A DNA stretch of 64,000 nucleotides from Roseibium suaedae (lineage in GTDB: Bacteria > Pseudomonadota > Alphaproteobacteria > Rhizobiales > Stappiaceae). The stretch covers positions 1,054,001 through 1,118,000 of the forward strand of contig NZ_FRBW01000001.1 in NCBI RefSeq assembly GCF_900142725.1, written 5' to 3'. The notes under the pieces were generated by a model. The model searched no databases, was not told the DNA's origin, and saw only the letters and a program-made list of their open reading frames with translations. This document shows positions 16,114 through 25,327 of the stretch, one piece after another (the first letter of the stretch is position 1; each line of letters opens with the position of its first letter). The translations under genes were made by a program, and so were the position numbers.

Positions 16114-17484
16114 TTAGCGGACGATCAGATCGTCACCAAGAGCGGCCTTCATTTCGACTTCGACTTCAGCCACGGCGTCTTCAGCGGACTTCGTGCCGGT
16201 CCATGCGGTTTCCAGACCCTTGTACATCAGCTCGGAGAACTGACCGTACTTCAGGTGGTTCGGCTGGGCGTTTGCGAAGGGAAGCAGACGCTCGGTTGCT
16301 TCTGCGGCCCAGCGGTCGTTGGCGTAGAACTCGACGTTCGACTGCTGGCGGGAGATGCCCAGGTGCGACGACTTGATCGCGTGGTAGGAATTCAGGCGCG
16401 GTTCGGAAGCGATCTTCACCAGCTGGGCTGCGACTTCCACGGCCTCTTCGTCGTTCTGCTTGGTGATCATATAGGCCAGCGGCTGGGTGATCGTGTTGGC
16501 GTGGCCTTCTGCGTTGCCGGCCGGGATCAGCGAGAACTGGATGTTGCCGAAGAAGTCCGACAGGCCTTCCTTGCCGGTGTAGCGGGCATAATGCCAGGTG
16601 CCGCCGTGCCAGGTGGCTGCCTTGCCGGTTGCCACTTCGTTGTACCACTGGTTCCAGTCGGTGCCGAGGTGGTTCTTGCGGGTGAGGCCGGCGTTCACGC
16701 AGTCAACGAAGAACTGGTAGAACTCGGTCATGGCCTTCTTGTCGAGAACCAACTTGCCGCTGTCCTTGTCCATCAGGGTGCCGCCGAAGGACTGGTAGAA
16801 CTGGGCGTAGTCCGGGCCGTTGCTCGGGCGCGGGTAGAAGCCGTAGCCCTTTTCGACGATCTCCATGTCGACGGCCTTCTTGGCGTCTTCGAAGACGTTC
16901 TTCAGGGTGTATTCGCCGGACTGGATCTTTGCCGGCAGTTCGTCCAGCTGCTCGTCGGTGTAGCCGATCTTCTTGTAGGTCTCGCGCCAGAAGAAGAACG
17001 GACGGGATTCGGCGTCCTGCGGCAGGCCGACGACCTGGCCGTTGTAGGAGGTGATGTCGATCAGGTTTTCGTAGATGTCGTTCAGCGGCCATGCGTCCAG
17101 ATCGACATAGTCTTCGATCGGCACGATCAGGCCAGCCTGGCTCCACGGGGCCAGATCCAGGTGGGAGCTGACGACGATGTTCGGTGCGGTGCCGGCTTCA
17201 GCAGCCAGGGTCACAGCCTGCTTGAACTCGGCCCAGCCGGCGAAGTCGTACTTGCCTTCGACCTTGATGTTCAATTCTTCGCCACGCAGAGCATATTCGC
17301 GCTCGAGCAGGTCGGCTGCGATCGCGATGTTCTCGATGCGGTAGGATTCGGTTTCATTGGTGCCGCCGGACCACACGGTAATGGTCAGGTCCTTCGCAAG
17401 CGCTGCGCCGGAAACAGCAGTGGCAGTGAGGGCAAGAACGGCAGCGGCCGTCGATTGCCGAAGCTTCGCAGACAGAATGGTCAT
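16114..17484 (-). CDS. Extracellular solute-binding protein of carbohydrate-type ABC transporter
   Basis: A 456-residue periplasmic binding protein of the SBP_bac_1 family. The signal peptide is QSTAAAVLALTATAVSGAALA with cleavage before KDLTITVWSGG. The body has typical features: FAGWAEFKQAVTLAAEAGTAPNIVV near 75 and a C-terminal region with TITQPLAYMITKQND. The ATG at 17484 places a signal peptide correctly at the N-terminus; the reading frame continues upstream to 17640 but that part contains the promoter and operator. It is the first gene of the permease-GDPD-LacI operon. The substrate is not certain; a phosphodiester is inferred from the GDPD. Confidence 0.9.
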   Translation of the reverse strand: MTILSAKLRQSTAAAVLALTATAVSGAALAKDLTITVWSGGTNETESYRIENIAIAADLLEREYALRGEELNIKVEGKYDFAGWAEFKQAVTLAAEAGTAPNIVVSSHLDLAPWSQAGLIVPIEDYVDLDAWPLNDIYENLIDITSYNGQVVGLPQDAESRPFFFWRETYKKIGYTDEQLDELPAKIQSGEYTLKNVFEDAKKAVDMEIVEKGYGFYPRPSNGPDYAQFYQSFGGTLMDKDSGKLVLDKKAMTEFYQFFVDCVNAGLTRKNHLGTDWNQWYNEVATGKAATWHGGTWHYARYTGKEGLSDFFGNIQFSLIPAGNAEGHANTITQPLAYMITKQNDEEAVEVAAQLVKIASEPRLNSYHAIKSSHLGISRQQSNVEFYANDRWAAEATERLLPFANAQPNHLKYGQFSELMYKGLETAWTGTKSAEDAVAEVEVEMKAALGDDLIVR

Positions 17485-17546
17485 CAAGGTATCCCCGCTC
17501 GTTGAAAGCTGTCGCCGGAAGCCCGGAAACAGGCGGTAACTAGGCT

Positions 17547-17562
17547 TTGCACATATGTGCAA
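17547..17562. promoter_or_regulatory. Perfect 16-bp palindrome, candidate LacI-family operator
   Basis: TTGCACATATGTGCAA is a perfect palindrome with a central CATATG, 63 bp upstream of the binding-protein ATG. It overlaps the -10-like hexamer of the candidate promoter, the expected place for repression by the LacI-type protein encoded at the operon's end. A related looser inverted repeat, TGCAC-N9-GTGCA, lies at 17703-17721. Confidence 0.75.
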
Positions 17563-17587
17563 TACCTTTTGTACCCTGCTTTCACAA
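17559..17587 (-). promoter_or_regulatory. Candidate promoter of ABC/GDPD/LacI operon
   Basis: Read on the minus strand: TTGTGA, 17-base spacer, TATTGC, about 75 bp upstream of the first ATG. The -10-like hexamer overlaps the 16-bp palindrome, consistent with LacI-type repression. The hexamers are imperfect, so this is a prediction. Confidence 0.5.
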
Positions 17588-17702
17588 CGATCAGATGACA
17601 GTCCGGAACGCAGGGGGATCTGCGGAAAACGGAGCTGCAAGGCAGGATATTGCCTTGCAGCAATGACAGTCTTCTGCGGGGAACTACCCGTAATTTTTGC
17701 AA

Positions 17703-17721
17703 TGCACGACGATTTTGTGCA
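17703..17721. promoter_or_regulatory. Second, looser inverted repeat upstream of the operon
   Basis: TGCAC and GTGCA arms separated by nine bases, with the same core arm as the perfect palindrome about 150 bp away. It could be an auxiliary operator for the LacI-type regulator or chance. It lies between the sugar-transport operon and the adjacent hydratase-family gene. Confidence 0.35.
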
Positions 17722-17753
17722 GGAGCAATAAATTAGACTAAAGTATGAGTTGA

Positions 17754-18482
17754 TCAGCCTTCGATTTCAAGGTCAACGGCCGTCAGCCCCTTCCAGTTTG
17801 CGTGCCATTTTCCGGCAGCGGGTGACCGTTGCACACCGGTCATGGAGCCGGTCGTGACCCATTGTCCGGCCTTCAGGCCGCCGAACTGGTCGCCGCCGGT
17901 GCTGGCATAGGCGCGCAGGGATTCGACCGGATCGATCTCGTTGGGAACGTAAGGTTCCGCAACGCCGTTGCAGGTCAGGGTGATGTCGGCCAGGGGCGAG
18001 CTGATGTCGCCTTCGATCGGGATCGGCGTGCCGATGACGAGCCCGGCATTGGCGAAATAGTCAGCGGCCTTTTCGGTGGGGCTGAGGTCGGCAGAGGTCA
18101 GACGCCAGTCGACCAGTTCAAAGGCCATGGCCATGGCATCCACGTGGGCCAGGATCTCTTCACGGCTGTAGGGAGCATCCGGGCGGGACGGCAGATCCTT
18201 CGACACGCGCAGGGCGATTTCGGTTTCCAGTGCGGCAGCCTTCAAGCGTAGTGGCGCATTGTGAACCGTCCCTGCAAAAATCGGCGCTGCAACGGGACCG
18301 GTCGGCCCGGCGGCTGCAGTTTTCCATGCGGTAACAGTGAGACCGAGGCGGTCTGCGACTTCTTTCTGGATCCGGTAGGCTTCCGCATTGGTTTGCGGAC
18401 GGCAGCTTTCCGGCAGCCGGTCCAGGGTCTTGCCAGATTTGCGTGCTTCAACGAGCAGGGAAATCGCTTCTTCCAGATGCAT
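17754..18482 (-). CDS. 2-keto-4-pentenoate hydratase / fumarylacetoacetase-family protein
   Basis: A 242-residue cytoplasmic protein of the MhpD/HpcG-type hydratase branch of the FAA_hydrolase superfamily. Visible family motifs are EAYRIQKEVADRLG, TAWKTAAAGPTGPVAAPIF, LETEIALRVSKDLP, MAMAFELVDWR and QWVTTGSMTGV. The E-x-E motif (ETE) in the metal-binding region is present. Such enzymes hydrate 2-oxopent-4-enoates in aromatic meta-cleavage pathways, but no other pathway gene lies nearby, so the true substrate is unknown. The ATG at 18482 follows GGAG by about nine bases. It stands alone between the sugar-type operon and the siderophore cluster. Confidence 0.8.
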   Translation of the reverse strand: MHLEEAISLLVEARKSGKTLDRLPESCRPQTNAEAYRIQKEVADRLGLTVTAWKTAAAGPTGPVAAPIFAGTVHNAPLRLKAAALETEIALRVSKDLPSRPDAPYSREEILAHVDAMAMAFELVDWRLTSADLSPTEKAADYFANAGLVIGTPIPIEGDISSPLADITLTCNGVAEPYVPNEIDPVESLRAYASTGGDQFGGLKAGQWVTTGSMTGVQRSPAAGKWHANWKGLTAVDLEIEG

Positions 18483-18611
18483 GATGCTATCTCCAGGGCC
18501 GCACCGGTTTGGCGCTAGGCTAACGGCAACTGGGATAGGCTGCTTCGTTCGCGCACGCAAGGAAAGTCGTGCAATGGCAGCAGCTTGCGTCTTCTCCTTG
18601 CGAAAGGGTTC

Positions 18612-20618
18612 TCAGCTGCGCTTGCGGATCAGGTAGAGCAGCACAGGCCCTCCAAGCATGGCTGTGAGGAGACCTGCCGGTACCTGGTAGGGGAAGATCA
18701 CCGTCCGTCCAATCCAGTCCGCCGTCAGAAGCACCAGTCCGCCGGCAAGCGTTGCTCCAATTGCCTGCTCTCCGGAGCGCACGAGCCCCATATAGCGGGC
18801 GAAGTGGGGCGCCATGATGCCAATGAAGCTGAGCGGTCCGATGGTCAGCGTGGCGCTGGCGCTCAGGACGGCGACGATCAGAAGCAGCAACAGGTTGGCT
18901 CGTCCCGTCTGGACCCCGACGCTCCGGGGCAGGCTGGTGCCGAGCGGCATCAGGGTCAGCCAGCGGCTGATCAGGGGAAGGAGGGCAAGGGCGGCAAGGG
19001 CCAGAGCGAGGCCCATCAGCGCTTCGTTCAGGCTAGTGCCATAAACCGAGCCGGAAACCCAGGTCAGAAGCTGTCCGAGGCGGGGATCCTGAAACGTCTT
19101 CAGCACCGCCATGACGAGACCTGTGACCGATCCCATGGCAATGCCTGCCAGCAGCAGGCGGGTGCCGGAAAAGGCCTGCCTGCGGGTCAGAAGCACGATC
19201 ACCAGAAGGACTGCCAGGGCACCTGCCATGCCGCCCGCGATCTGATCGAGACGGTTGGGGGCGACCATCAGGATCATGACGGCAATGACGCCGAGAATGG
19301 CGCCTGAAGAGATGCCGAGCACTTCCGGTGAGGCAAGGGGATTGGCGGTCATGCGTTGAAGGATGACTCCCGCCAGGGCAAGTGACATGCCGCCGGACAG
19401 GGCGGCCAGGGCGCGGGGCAGACGGAATGCGGCAACTTCGTCCATATGGCCGAAGAGCAGCCCGGCATTGCTACCTGCGGAGGTCAGCGACAGGGCAAGC
19501 ATCAGACAGAGAGCCGCCGTCAGCAGGCCGAGGATCACGGCCGGGCGCCGCGCACGATAGGGCGTCCGGGCTGCCTGCTGGCGTGGCGGCTCCGCGGCCC
19601 TGAGCCTTGGCAGCAAGGCCAGCAGCATTGGAGCGCCGAGGATTGCGGTCATGGCCCCTGTCGGAAAGGCGCGGTAAGTCACCGGCAGAAGCAGGATCAG
19701 TTGATCGGTGATGAGCAGGATGAGCGCCCCCAGCACGGGTGCCAGAAGCAACTGGGGAAACAGCCGCCGAACGCCCAGCATCCGCACGGCGGCCGGAGCT
19801 GCCAGTCCGACAAAGCTGATTACGCCGACCGTGGCCACGATCACTGCTGTCAATGCGACGGCCAGGCCCAACACCAGAAAGCGGATCAGGCCGACGGGCA
19901 CGCCAAGGCTCTTGGCGGTGCTGTCTCCCAGGCTGAGAAGGGTGGCTGGGCGCACGAGAAGCAGGGCAGTGAAGGCCAGCGGTGGTACGGTCCAGAGCAG
20001 ATACAGCGTCTTGCTCCAGTCGGTCTGGTCGAGATAGCCAGCGCCCCACAGGAACAGGCCGATGAGGAGGTCGTGGTTGAAGAGCGTTACCACTGCTCCT
20101 GCCATGCCTGTGTAGAGCGAGACGATCAGCCCGGCGAGAGCGACGGAGACCGGCGACAGGCCCCGGCTCATGGAGATGGACAGGACACAGGTGAAGGCGA
20201 GCGCGGCGCCTGTCAGAGCCACCCATTCACGCCCGAAGGCGAAGAGCCAGGGCGCCCAAAGGGTTGCGATTGTCAGGGCGAGCTGCGCGCCGCCGGCGAT
20301 CCCGAGCGTTGCAGGTTCGGCAATCGGATTGCGGAGCACGTGCTGGAGCACCGCCCCGGCAAAGGCGAGGCCCGCTCCGGCCAGAAGCGCAACGGAGATG
20401 CGTGGCAGATAGCTGTAATGGGCGATCACTTCAGCCGTGTTGTCGAGGTCCGGGGCAAGGATCGTCTGCATCCAGCCTGTCACCGGGATCTGGCGGCTGA
20501 AGGTGATCCAGACGAGCGCTGCCGCCACAGCCGCAAGCGTGCCCAGAAACAGGCCCGGCAAGGCGGCGGAGCGCAGTCCGCCCGAAACGGCAGGAACAGC
20601 GGAGGTTTGGTCGCTCAT
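18612..20618 (-). CDS. fhuB: Fe3+-hydroxamate siderophore ABC permease FhuB (fused double permease)
   Basis: A 668-residue inner-membrane protein with two tandem FecCD/BtuC-type halves (about 1-340 and 360-668), as in E. coli FhuB (660 residues). Each half repeats the family features: PRISVALLAGAGLAFAGAVLQ and PRALAALSGGMSLALAGVILQ, then NPIAEPATLGIAGGAQLA and NPLASPEVLGISSGAILG. It follows the binding-protein gene by 21 bp. It imports ferric hydroxamates from the periplasm. No FhuC ATPase gene is present in the cluster, so the energising subunit must come from elsewhere. Confidence 0.93.
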   Translation of the reverse strand: MSDQTSAVPAVSGGLRSAALPGLFLGTLAAVAAALVWITFSRQIPVTGWMQTILAPDLDNTAEVIAHYSYLPRISVALLAGAGLAFAGAVLQHVLRNPIAEPATLGIAGGAQLALTIATLWAPWLFAFGREWVALTGAALAFTCVLSISMSRGLSPVSVALAGLIVSLYTGMAGAVVTLFNHDLLIGLFLWGAGYLDQTDWSKTLYLLWTVPPLAFTALLLVRPATLLSLGDSTAKSLGVPVGLIRFLVLGLAVALTAVIVATVGVISFVGLAAPAAVRMLGVRRLFPQLLLAPVLGALILLITDQLILLLPVTYRAFPTGAMTAILGAPMLLALLPRLRAAEPPRQQAARTPYRARRPAVILGLLTAALCLMLALSLTSAGSNAGLLFGHMDEVAAFRLPRALAALSGGMSLALAGVILQRMTANPLASPEVLGISSGAILGVIAVMILMVAPNRLDQIAGGMAGALAVLLVIVLLTRRQAFSGTRLLLAGIAMGSVTGLVMAVLKTFQDPRLGQLLTWVSGSVYGTSLNEALMGLALALAALALLPLISRWLTLMPLGTSLPRSVGVQTGRANLLLLLIVAVLSASATLTIGPLSFIGIMAPHFARYMGLVRSGEQAIGATLAGGLVLLTADWIGRTVIFPYQVPAGLLTAMLGGPVLLYLIRKRS

Positions 20619-20639
20619 CGACAGGCTCGCTTAAGAACG

Positions 20640-21581
20640 TCAGCCGGTGGTGCCAGGCGCGGTCAGCGCATCGGCCAGAAGCTGGCCAAAGCGCAGGGCC
20701 GCCGGGGCGCCGCCGTAAAAAAGGGATTGGGACAGGAAGGTCACGCGACCGGCGCGGACAGGGGCCAGACTGCTGAGGACGGGCAGCTTCATGGCAATTG
20801 CCCCGCGCACCAGGCGTTCGTCGCCGATTGTAACCAGACGCGCTTCAGGATCGGCGGTCAGTGCGTCAAGTGTCACCGTTCGATGGCCAAAGGCGGTGCC
20901 TCCGTCCTTCCAGGCATTGGCAATGCCGAACCGGTCGAGAATGGGCTGGTAGAGGCTGTTTTGTGCGAAGACGAGGCACCGGCGTGGGTCGACCAGGGTC
21001 ACCAGATAGACAGGCCTGCCGTCATATCCGCCAAGTCTTTGCGCGGCTTCGTCCAGCATGGCGAGTGAGGACTGCTTGTAAGCCTCGAATGCATCCTGCC
21101 GCCCTGTCGTGTCCGCTAGCGCTTCCAGCCGCTCAAAGCCGATGGACAGGGGATCGCCGCGGGTTGCGTCGGCTCCAAAGGGATGGGGCTGGAACAGCGT
21201 CACGGGGGCGATCCTGTCAAGCCGCTCGTGAAGGGCGGACAATTCGCCGTTGGTGACGATCAGATCCGGTTTCAGCCGTGCCAGCAGTTCCAGATTGGGT
21301 TCGGACCGGAGCCCCAGTTCCTCGGTGCTTTCGGGCAGGGCCGGGGCGACAACAAACTGGCCATAGCGCTGCTTTTCAGGAACCGCCACCGGCTCGATGC
21401 CGAGAGCGAGGAGATTGAGCGCGCTGGCCCAGTCGAGGGCCGCAACCCGTGCTGGGCTTGCCTCAGCGAAGGCCGTGCCGGGCGAAAGGCACAAACCCGC
21501 CAGTCCGCCAAGGACGGACCGCCGGGTCGGGCGAAGGCGGAGGGGGGAAAACCCCTCCGCAGTGCTGTTGGATTTGGTCAT
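20640..21581 (-). CDS. FhuD-like ferric siderophore-binding protein
   Basis: A 313-residue periplasmic binding protein of the helical-backbone class (Peripla_BP_2). The N-terminus has a Tat signal: RPTRRSVLGGLAGLCLSPG then AFA. Residues resembling FhuD include AALDWASALNLLALGIEPVAVPE near the N-terminus, LLARLKPDLIVTN, and LFQPHPFGAD. ATG 21581 is preferred over an upstream TTG at 21590. It lies between the TonB-dependent receptor and FhuB and delivers the siderophore to FhuB. Confidence 0.88.
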   Translation of the reverse strand: MTKSNSTAEGFSPLRLRPTRRSVLGGLAGLCLSPGTAFAEASPARVAALDWASALNLLALGIEPVAVPEKQRYGQFVVAPALPESTEELGLRSEPNLELLARLKPDLIVTNGELSALHERLDRIAPVTLFQPHPFGADATRGDPLSIGFERLEALADTTGRQDAFEAYKQSSLAMLDEAAQRLGGYDGRPVYLVTLVDPRRCLVFAQNSLYQPILDRFGIANAWKDGGTAFGHRTVTLDALTADPEARLVTIGDERLVRGAIAMKLPVLSSLAPVRAGRVTFLSQSLFYGGAPAALRFGQLLADALTAPGTTG

Positions 21582-21600
21582 GTCGGGCAAAGCCTGCGGA

Positions 21601-24120
21601 TCACCAGCGGTAGTTCAGCTTGGCCTTCACCGTCCGGCCGCGCCCTGCAATCACCGAGTTGGAATAGAACCCCGGAGAGTAATAATCCTCGTCGGTGAGG
21701 TTGGTGCCGCTCAGGGTGAGGGAGAGGCCAGCCAACTGGGGCATCTTTGCGCCGAAGTCATAGCTCAGCGATGCATCCAGAAGCGTATAGTCCGGCACTT
21801 CCAGCTGGGCTCCGGTGGAGGTGTCGACGAAGGTCAGGGAACTGTCGACATAACGAACGCCTGCGCCGACGCTCAAGCCCTCGAGTGCCGGCATCTGGAA
21901 GTCGTAGTTCAGCCAGACCGATGCGGTGTTGTAGGGCACGGCCTGCACGCGGGTCCCGGTCTTGTTGACCCCGTTTGCATTGGTGTTGTCCTTGGTCACC
22001 CGCGCATCGGTGTAGGTGTAGCTGGCGTGCAGGTTGAAGCCGTAGCCTAGCTCTCCGGACGCCTCCAGTTCGAAACCCTGGGATTGAACTTCACCGGTCT
22101 GAACCGAATAGCCGGAGTGATCCGGATCGGAAGAGGTGACGTTCTGCTGGGTAATGTGGAAGTAGGAGGCAGAAAAGAGACCGTTCCACCAGTCCGGCTT
22201 GAACCTCAGACCGGTTTCAAACTGCTGGCCGGTGGTCGGCTCGAAGTCGCTGCCATTATAGGCCGTGCCGGCCTGAGGCTCGAACGAAGTAGAGAAGCTG
22301 GCATAGGGCGTGATGCCATTGTCGAAGGAATAGGCAAGGCCCGCGCGATAGGTGAAGGCCTGATCCTGAACCGTGTCGACCGCATCACTTGCACCAAGAA
22401 GACCGCTCAGGGTCCGCGAGGCGTAGTTCTCGGTCTTGTTTTCCACCCAGTCATAGCGGCCCGACAGGGTCAGGGTGAAATTGTTCCAGTCGACCTGGTC
22501 CTGCGCGTAGACGCCGAACTGCTTCACGAACAGGGTCTTGTCGAACCAGGGCCGGCAATAGACGCCGAGATAGCACCAGTTGGGGGTGTAGGACGAATAG
22601 TCCGGATTGTTGATGTCGAGCGCCAAGGCGTTCGAGCTGTTGGTGCGCGATTCCCAAATGCGGGAATAGCCGAAGCCTGCGCCCAGCAGCACCTTGTGAT
22701 CCATCTGGCCGAACTGGAAGTCCTTCGACAGATTGCTGTCAAAGGAGAAGCTGTCGGAATCGCGCGGCCGGTCCTGCAGATAGACATTCAGGTAGCGGTT
22801 GCTGACCAGCGTGACCGGATCGGTCCAGGACGAGATGTAGTCCAGTTCCGTATGGGTGTAGCGGGCGCCATTGCGGAAGGTCCAGCCATTGTCGAACTGG
22901 TGCTCGAACTGATAGCCGACGGACTTGGTCTCGCCGTTCCATTCGGTCAGGCCCGGCACGCCGAGATAGAGGTCGGTCGGAATGGGGGCTGCCGTGCCGC
23001 CGATCGCGCTGTCCCAGGGAAGGCTCTGCTCGGAGCCGCCGGTGGTCCATTTCTGGTACTGAGCGAGCAGGGTGACCTGCGTGGCGTCATTCGGCGTCCA
23101 GGTGAAGGCCGGGGCGATATAGAGCATGTCGTCGGGCGAATGATCGACCTGGGTGTCGCTCTCCCGGTGCAGGACCGTCAGGCGGTAGCTGAACTTGCCT
23201 TCCGCATCGATCGGTCCGCCGAAGTCGCCTGTGACCTGGCGGCGGTTGTTGCTGCCATATTCGACGCCGAGTTCATGCAGAGGCTCGCTCGGCGGGCGCT
23301 TGGTGCGCATGTCGACGAGGCCGCCCGGCAGCGCGTCGCCATAAAGCACGGAGGAGGGGCCGCGCAGAACGTTCACCTGCTCCAGGCCATAGGGCTCAAG
23401 ATTGGAATCGTAAGGGTTGTAGCCATTGCGCAAACCGTCCAGATAGAAGGCGCGCTGGGACTGGTGGCGGAAGCCGCGCATGTAGAAGATCGCGCCGATG
23501 CCCTGGCCGCCCGGATAGTCCACGGCCCGCACGCCCGGCGTATAGGCGACAATGTCGTTGAGATCCGTGACCTGCCGGTCCTTGAGTTCCTTCTCCGTGA
23601 TCACGCTGACCGACTGAGGCACCTTGACCAGCGGCGTATCCGTCTTGGTGGCCGTCACCGTGTCGGTGGCAACATAGCCGGTGTCTTCATTGTTGACCGT
23701 CAGCTGTTCCAGCAGCGTGCCGTCACCGCCGACCGCAGCTGCCTGCGCTGCCGGGTCGTAGAGGGCAGCGGACCGCGGACCGCTGATCCGGACGCTGATG
23801 CCCGTACCGGCAACAAGCTGCTGCAGGGCGGCACTTGCAGACATGGTGCCGTTCACGGCTGCGGAACGCTTGCCGCGTACCAGATCCGAGGAATAGCTGA
23901 TCTGCCAGCCGGAGCGGCGGATGAAGCTGGTCAGCGCTGCCGGCAGCGGCTGGGCAGGGATGGCAAAGGCCGCCGTTTCATCGGCCTGCTGCGCCAGCAC
24001 GGGCAGGGCCGTACCGAGTGGAAGGGCCATCAGCCCGGTGGTCATCATCAGATGGACGAGCAGCGTGCGTCCAATCCTTGTCGAGTGTGTCTTCGTGTTG
24101 CGCTGCACGGTCGGAACCAT
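21601..24120 (-). CDS. TonB-dependent siderophore receptor with N-terminal STN signalling domain
   Basis: An outer-membrane receptor of 839 residues in the FhuA/FhuE/FpvA group. A signal peptide ends near PVLAQQAD. An STN (secretin/TonB N-terminal) domain follows at about 50-125 (FAIPAQPLPAALTSFIRRSG, ISYSSDLV, LQQLVAGTGISVRIS). The TonB box lies near DTVTATKTDTPLVKVPQSV. The plug has QVTDLNDIVAYTPGV and RGFRHQSQ, then LRGPSSVLYGDALPGGLVD. The barrel ends in YRW. A Cys pair sits in an extracellular loop (NWCYLGVYCRP). The STN domain plus adjacent FecR/FecI genes indicate surface signalling. Siderophore identity is inferred as hydroxamate from FhuB. Confidence 0.93.
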   Translation of the reverse strand: MVPTVQRNTKTHSTRIGRTLLVHLMMTTGLMALPLGTALPVLAQQADETAAFAIPAQPLPAALTSFIRRSGWQISYSSDLVRGKRSAAVNGTMSASAALQQLVAGTGISVRISGPRSAALYDPAAQAAAVGGDGTLLEQLTVNNEDTGYVATDTVTATKTDTPLVKVPQSVSVITEKELKDRQVTDLNDIVAYTPGVRAVDYPGGQGIGAIFYMRGFRHQSQRAFYLDGLRNGYNPYDSNLEPYGLEQVNVLRGPSSVLYGDALPGGLVDMRTKRPPSEPLHELGVEYGSNNRRQVTGDFGGPIDAEGKFSYRLTVLHRESDTQVDHSPDDMLYIAPAFTWTPNDATQVTLLAQYQKWTTGGSEQSLPWDSAIGGTAAPIPTDLYLGVPGLTEWNGETKSVGYQFEHQFDNGWTFRNGARYTHTELDYISSWTDPVTLVSNRYLNVYLQDRPRDSDSFSFDSNLSKDFQFGQMDHKVLLGAGFGYSRIWESRTNSSNALALDINNPDYSSYTPNWCYLGVYCRPWFDKTLFVKQFGVYAQDQVDWNNFTLTLSGRYDWVENKTENYASRTLSGLLGASDAVDTVQDQAFTYRAGLAYSFDNGITPYASFSTSFEPQAGTAYNGSDFEPTTGQQFETGLRFKPDWWNGLFSASYFHITQQNVTSSDPDHSGYSVQTGEVQSQGFELEASGELGYGFNLHASYTYTDARVTKDNTNANGVNKTGTRVQAVPYNTASVWLNYDFQMPALEGLSVGAGVRYVDSSLTFVDTSTGAQLEVPDYTLLDASLSYDFGAKMPQLAGLSLTLSGTNLTDEDYYSPGFYSNSVIAGRGRTVKAKLNYRW

Positions 24121-24232
24121 TGCGACTATACCCCTTGCCCCAATCAGAAATCCGCCCGGATCACTCGCGTTTTCCGGGCTCTCACTTGATTGGACGAACG
24201 GCTTTCGGAAACCGGCAAAAAAAGTTGAATAT

Positions 24233-25261
24233 TTATTGCAGGATTATCAGGCCGCCCGGCAGGCGCCACAAACCGACACCCGCGGCATCCGCCAGCGTCT
24301 GCAAGGCATTGTCCATGTCGCTGATCAGATAACTTCCGGAAATATGGAACTTGCGCACCCGCTCCATGGGCACGACGATGTTGCCGGGGATGTAGCGGTC
24401 GAGCTCCTTCGCCACGACTTCCAGCGGCTGGTCATCAAAGAACAGCCGCCCTTCGCGCCACGACAAGGCCAGCCCTGCGTCGGTTTCCCGAACATCTGTC
24501 AGTGCTGTCGCGGTGGCGGTCACGGCCTGACCTGCGACCAGGGAGACATTGTCTCCAATATCGGCGAGCCGCTCCACGGAAATGTGGCCGCGTTCCAGCA
24601 CGACGTCGTCACTGTCTTCGGCTGTGTCCACGGAGAAGGCGGTGCCATGCACGGTCACCCTCGCAAAGTGCCCTGTCACCTTGAAGGGATGGTCCTCATC
24701 GTGGGTCACGTCGAAATAGGCTTCCCCCTTGAGAACGGCCACCTCCCGGCGTCCCTGGTCAAAGTCGACGGAAACGGCCGAGCCGGAATTGAGCGTCATG
24801 GCTGAGCCATCGGGCAGGGTGATCTGGCCTGTCGCCCCTTCGGCTGTCTGATAGTCGGCAAGCCAATAGACCCGAATGTCTTCCAGCTTGAGGACCAGAC
24901 CTGCAGCCAGGCAGGCGGCCATGCCAAGCGGCGCCAGGGCTCTCTTTACACTCCGGCCGTTGAAGAGGGGAACCGGTTTGGAAAGTTCCGCCTGCCGCAG
25001 CCGCAAGGCACCTTCCAGAGCCGGGGCCTCCCAGAGGGCGGCAATCCGGTCAAAGGCCTGACTGTGACGGGGATCTTCAGCCAGCCAGGCATCGAAACCC
25101 TGCTGAAGCGCAACCCGCTCGCTCTGGTCCGCAGCCGCCTGAAACCTGAAAAACCAGTCGGCTGCCGCATCCGTCACGGATGGGGCGTCCTGCTCCCCTT
25201 GAGGGGAGGTTCGGGTTTCGGTCGGGCGGTGCTCCGGCATATCTGTCCGCTTCTCATCCAT
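24233..25261 (-). CDS. FecR-family anti-sigma/sigma regulator
   Basis: A 342-residue inner-membrane regulator. The cytoplasmic N-terminal DUF4880-type region (AADWFFRFQAAADQSERVAL...FDAWLAEDPRHSQAFDR) is followed by one membrane helix (about 112-128, ALAPLGMAACLAAGLVL). A periplasmic FecR domain (GQITLPDGSAMTLNSGSAVSVDF...VAVLKGEAYFDV) and a C-terminal STN-interacting region complete the protein. It relays occupancy of the TonB receptor to the FecI-like sigma factor encoded 66 bp upstream. It is one gene apart from the receptor in a minus-strand sigma-FecR-receptor-FhuD-FhuB order. Confidence 0.92.
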   Translation of the reverse strand: MDEKRTDMPEHRPTETRTSPQGEQDAPSVTDAAADWFFRFQAAADQSERVALQQGFDAWLAEDPRHSQAFDRIAALWEAPALEGALRLRQAELSKPVPLFNGRSVKRALAPLGMAACLAAGLVLKLEDIRVYWLADYQTAEGATGQITLPDGSAMTLNSGSAVSVDFDQGRREVAVLKGEAYFDVTHDEDHPFKVTGHFARVTVHGTAFSVDTAEDSDDVVLERGHISVERLADIGDNVSLVAGQAVTATATALTDVRETDAGLALSWREGRLFFDDQPLEVVAKELDRYIPGNIVVPMERVRKFHISGSYLISDMDNALQTLADAAGVGLWRLPGGLIILQ

Positions 25262-25327
25262 GGCTGCGACAACCGTTCAATAGGTCAGACGTTTGTCTCT
25301 GGCTCAGTCTGCAAATTTTGCGGTCCA

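Noticed and set aside
22084-24189. Long plus-strand reading frame opposite the TonB-dependent receptor
   Set aside because: High-GC antisense frame; the minus strand has STN, plug and barrel features, and this frame matches nothing.
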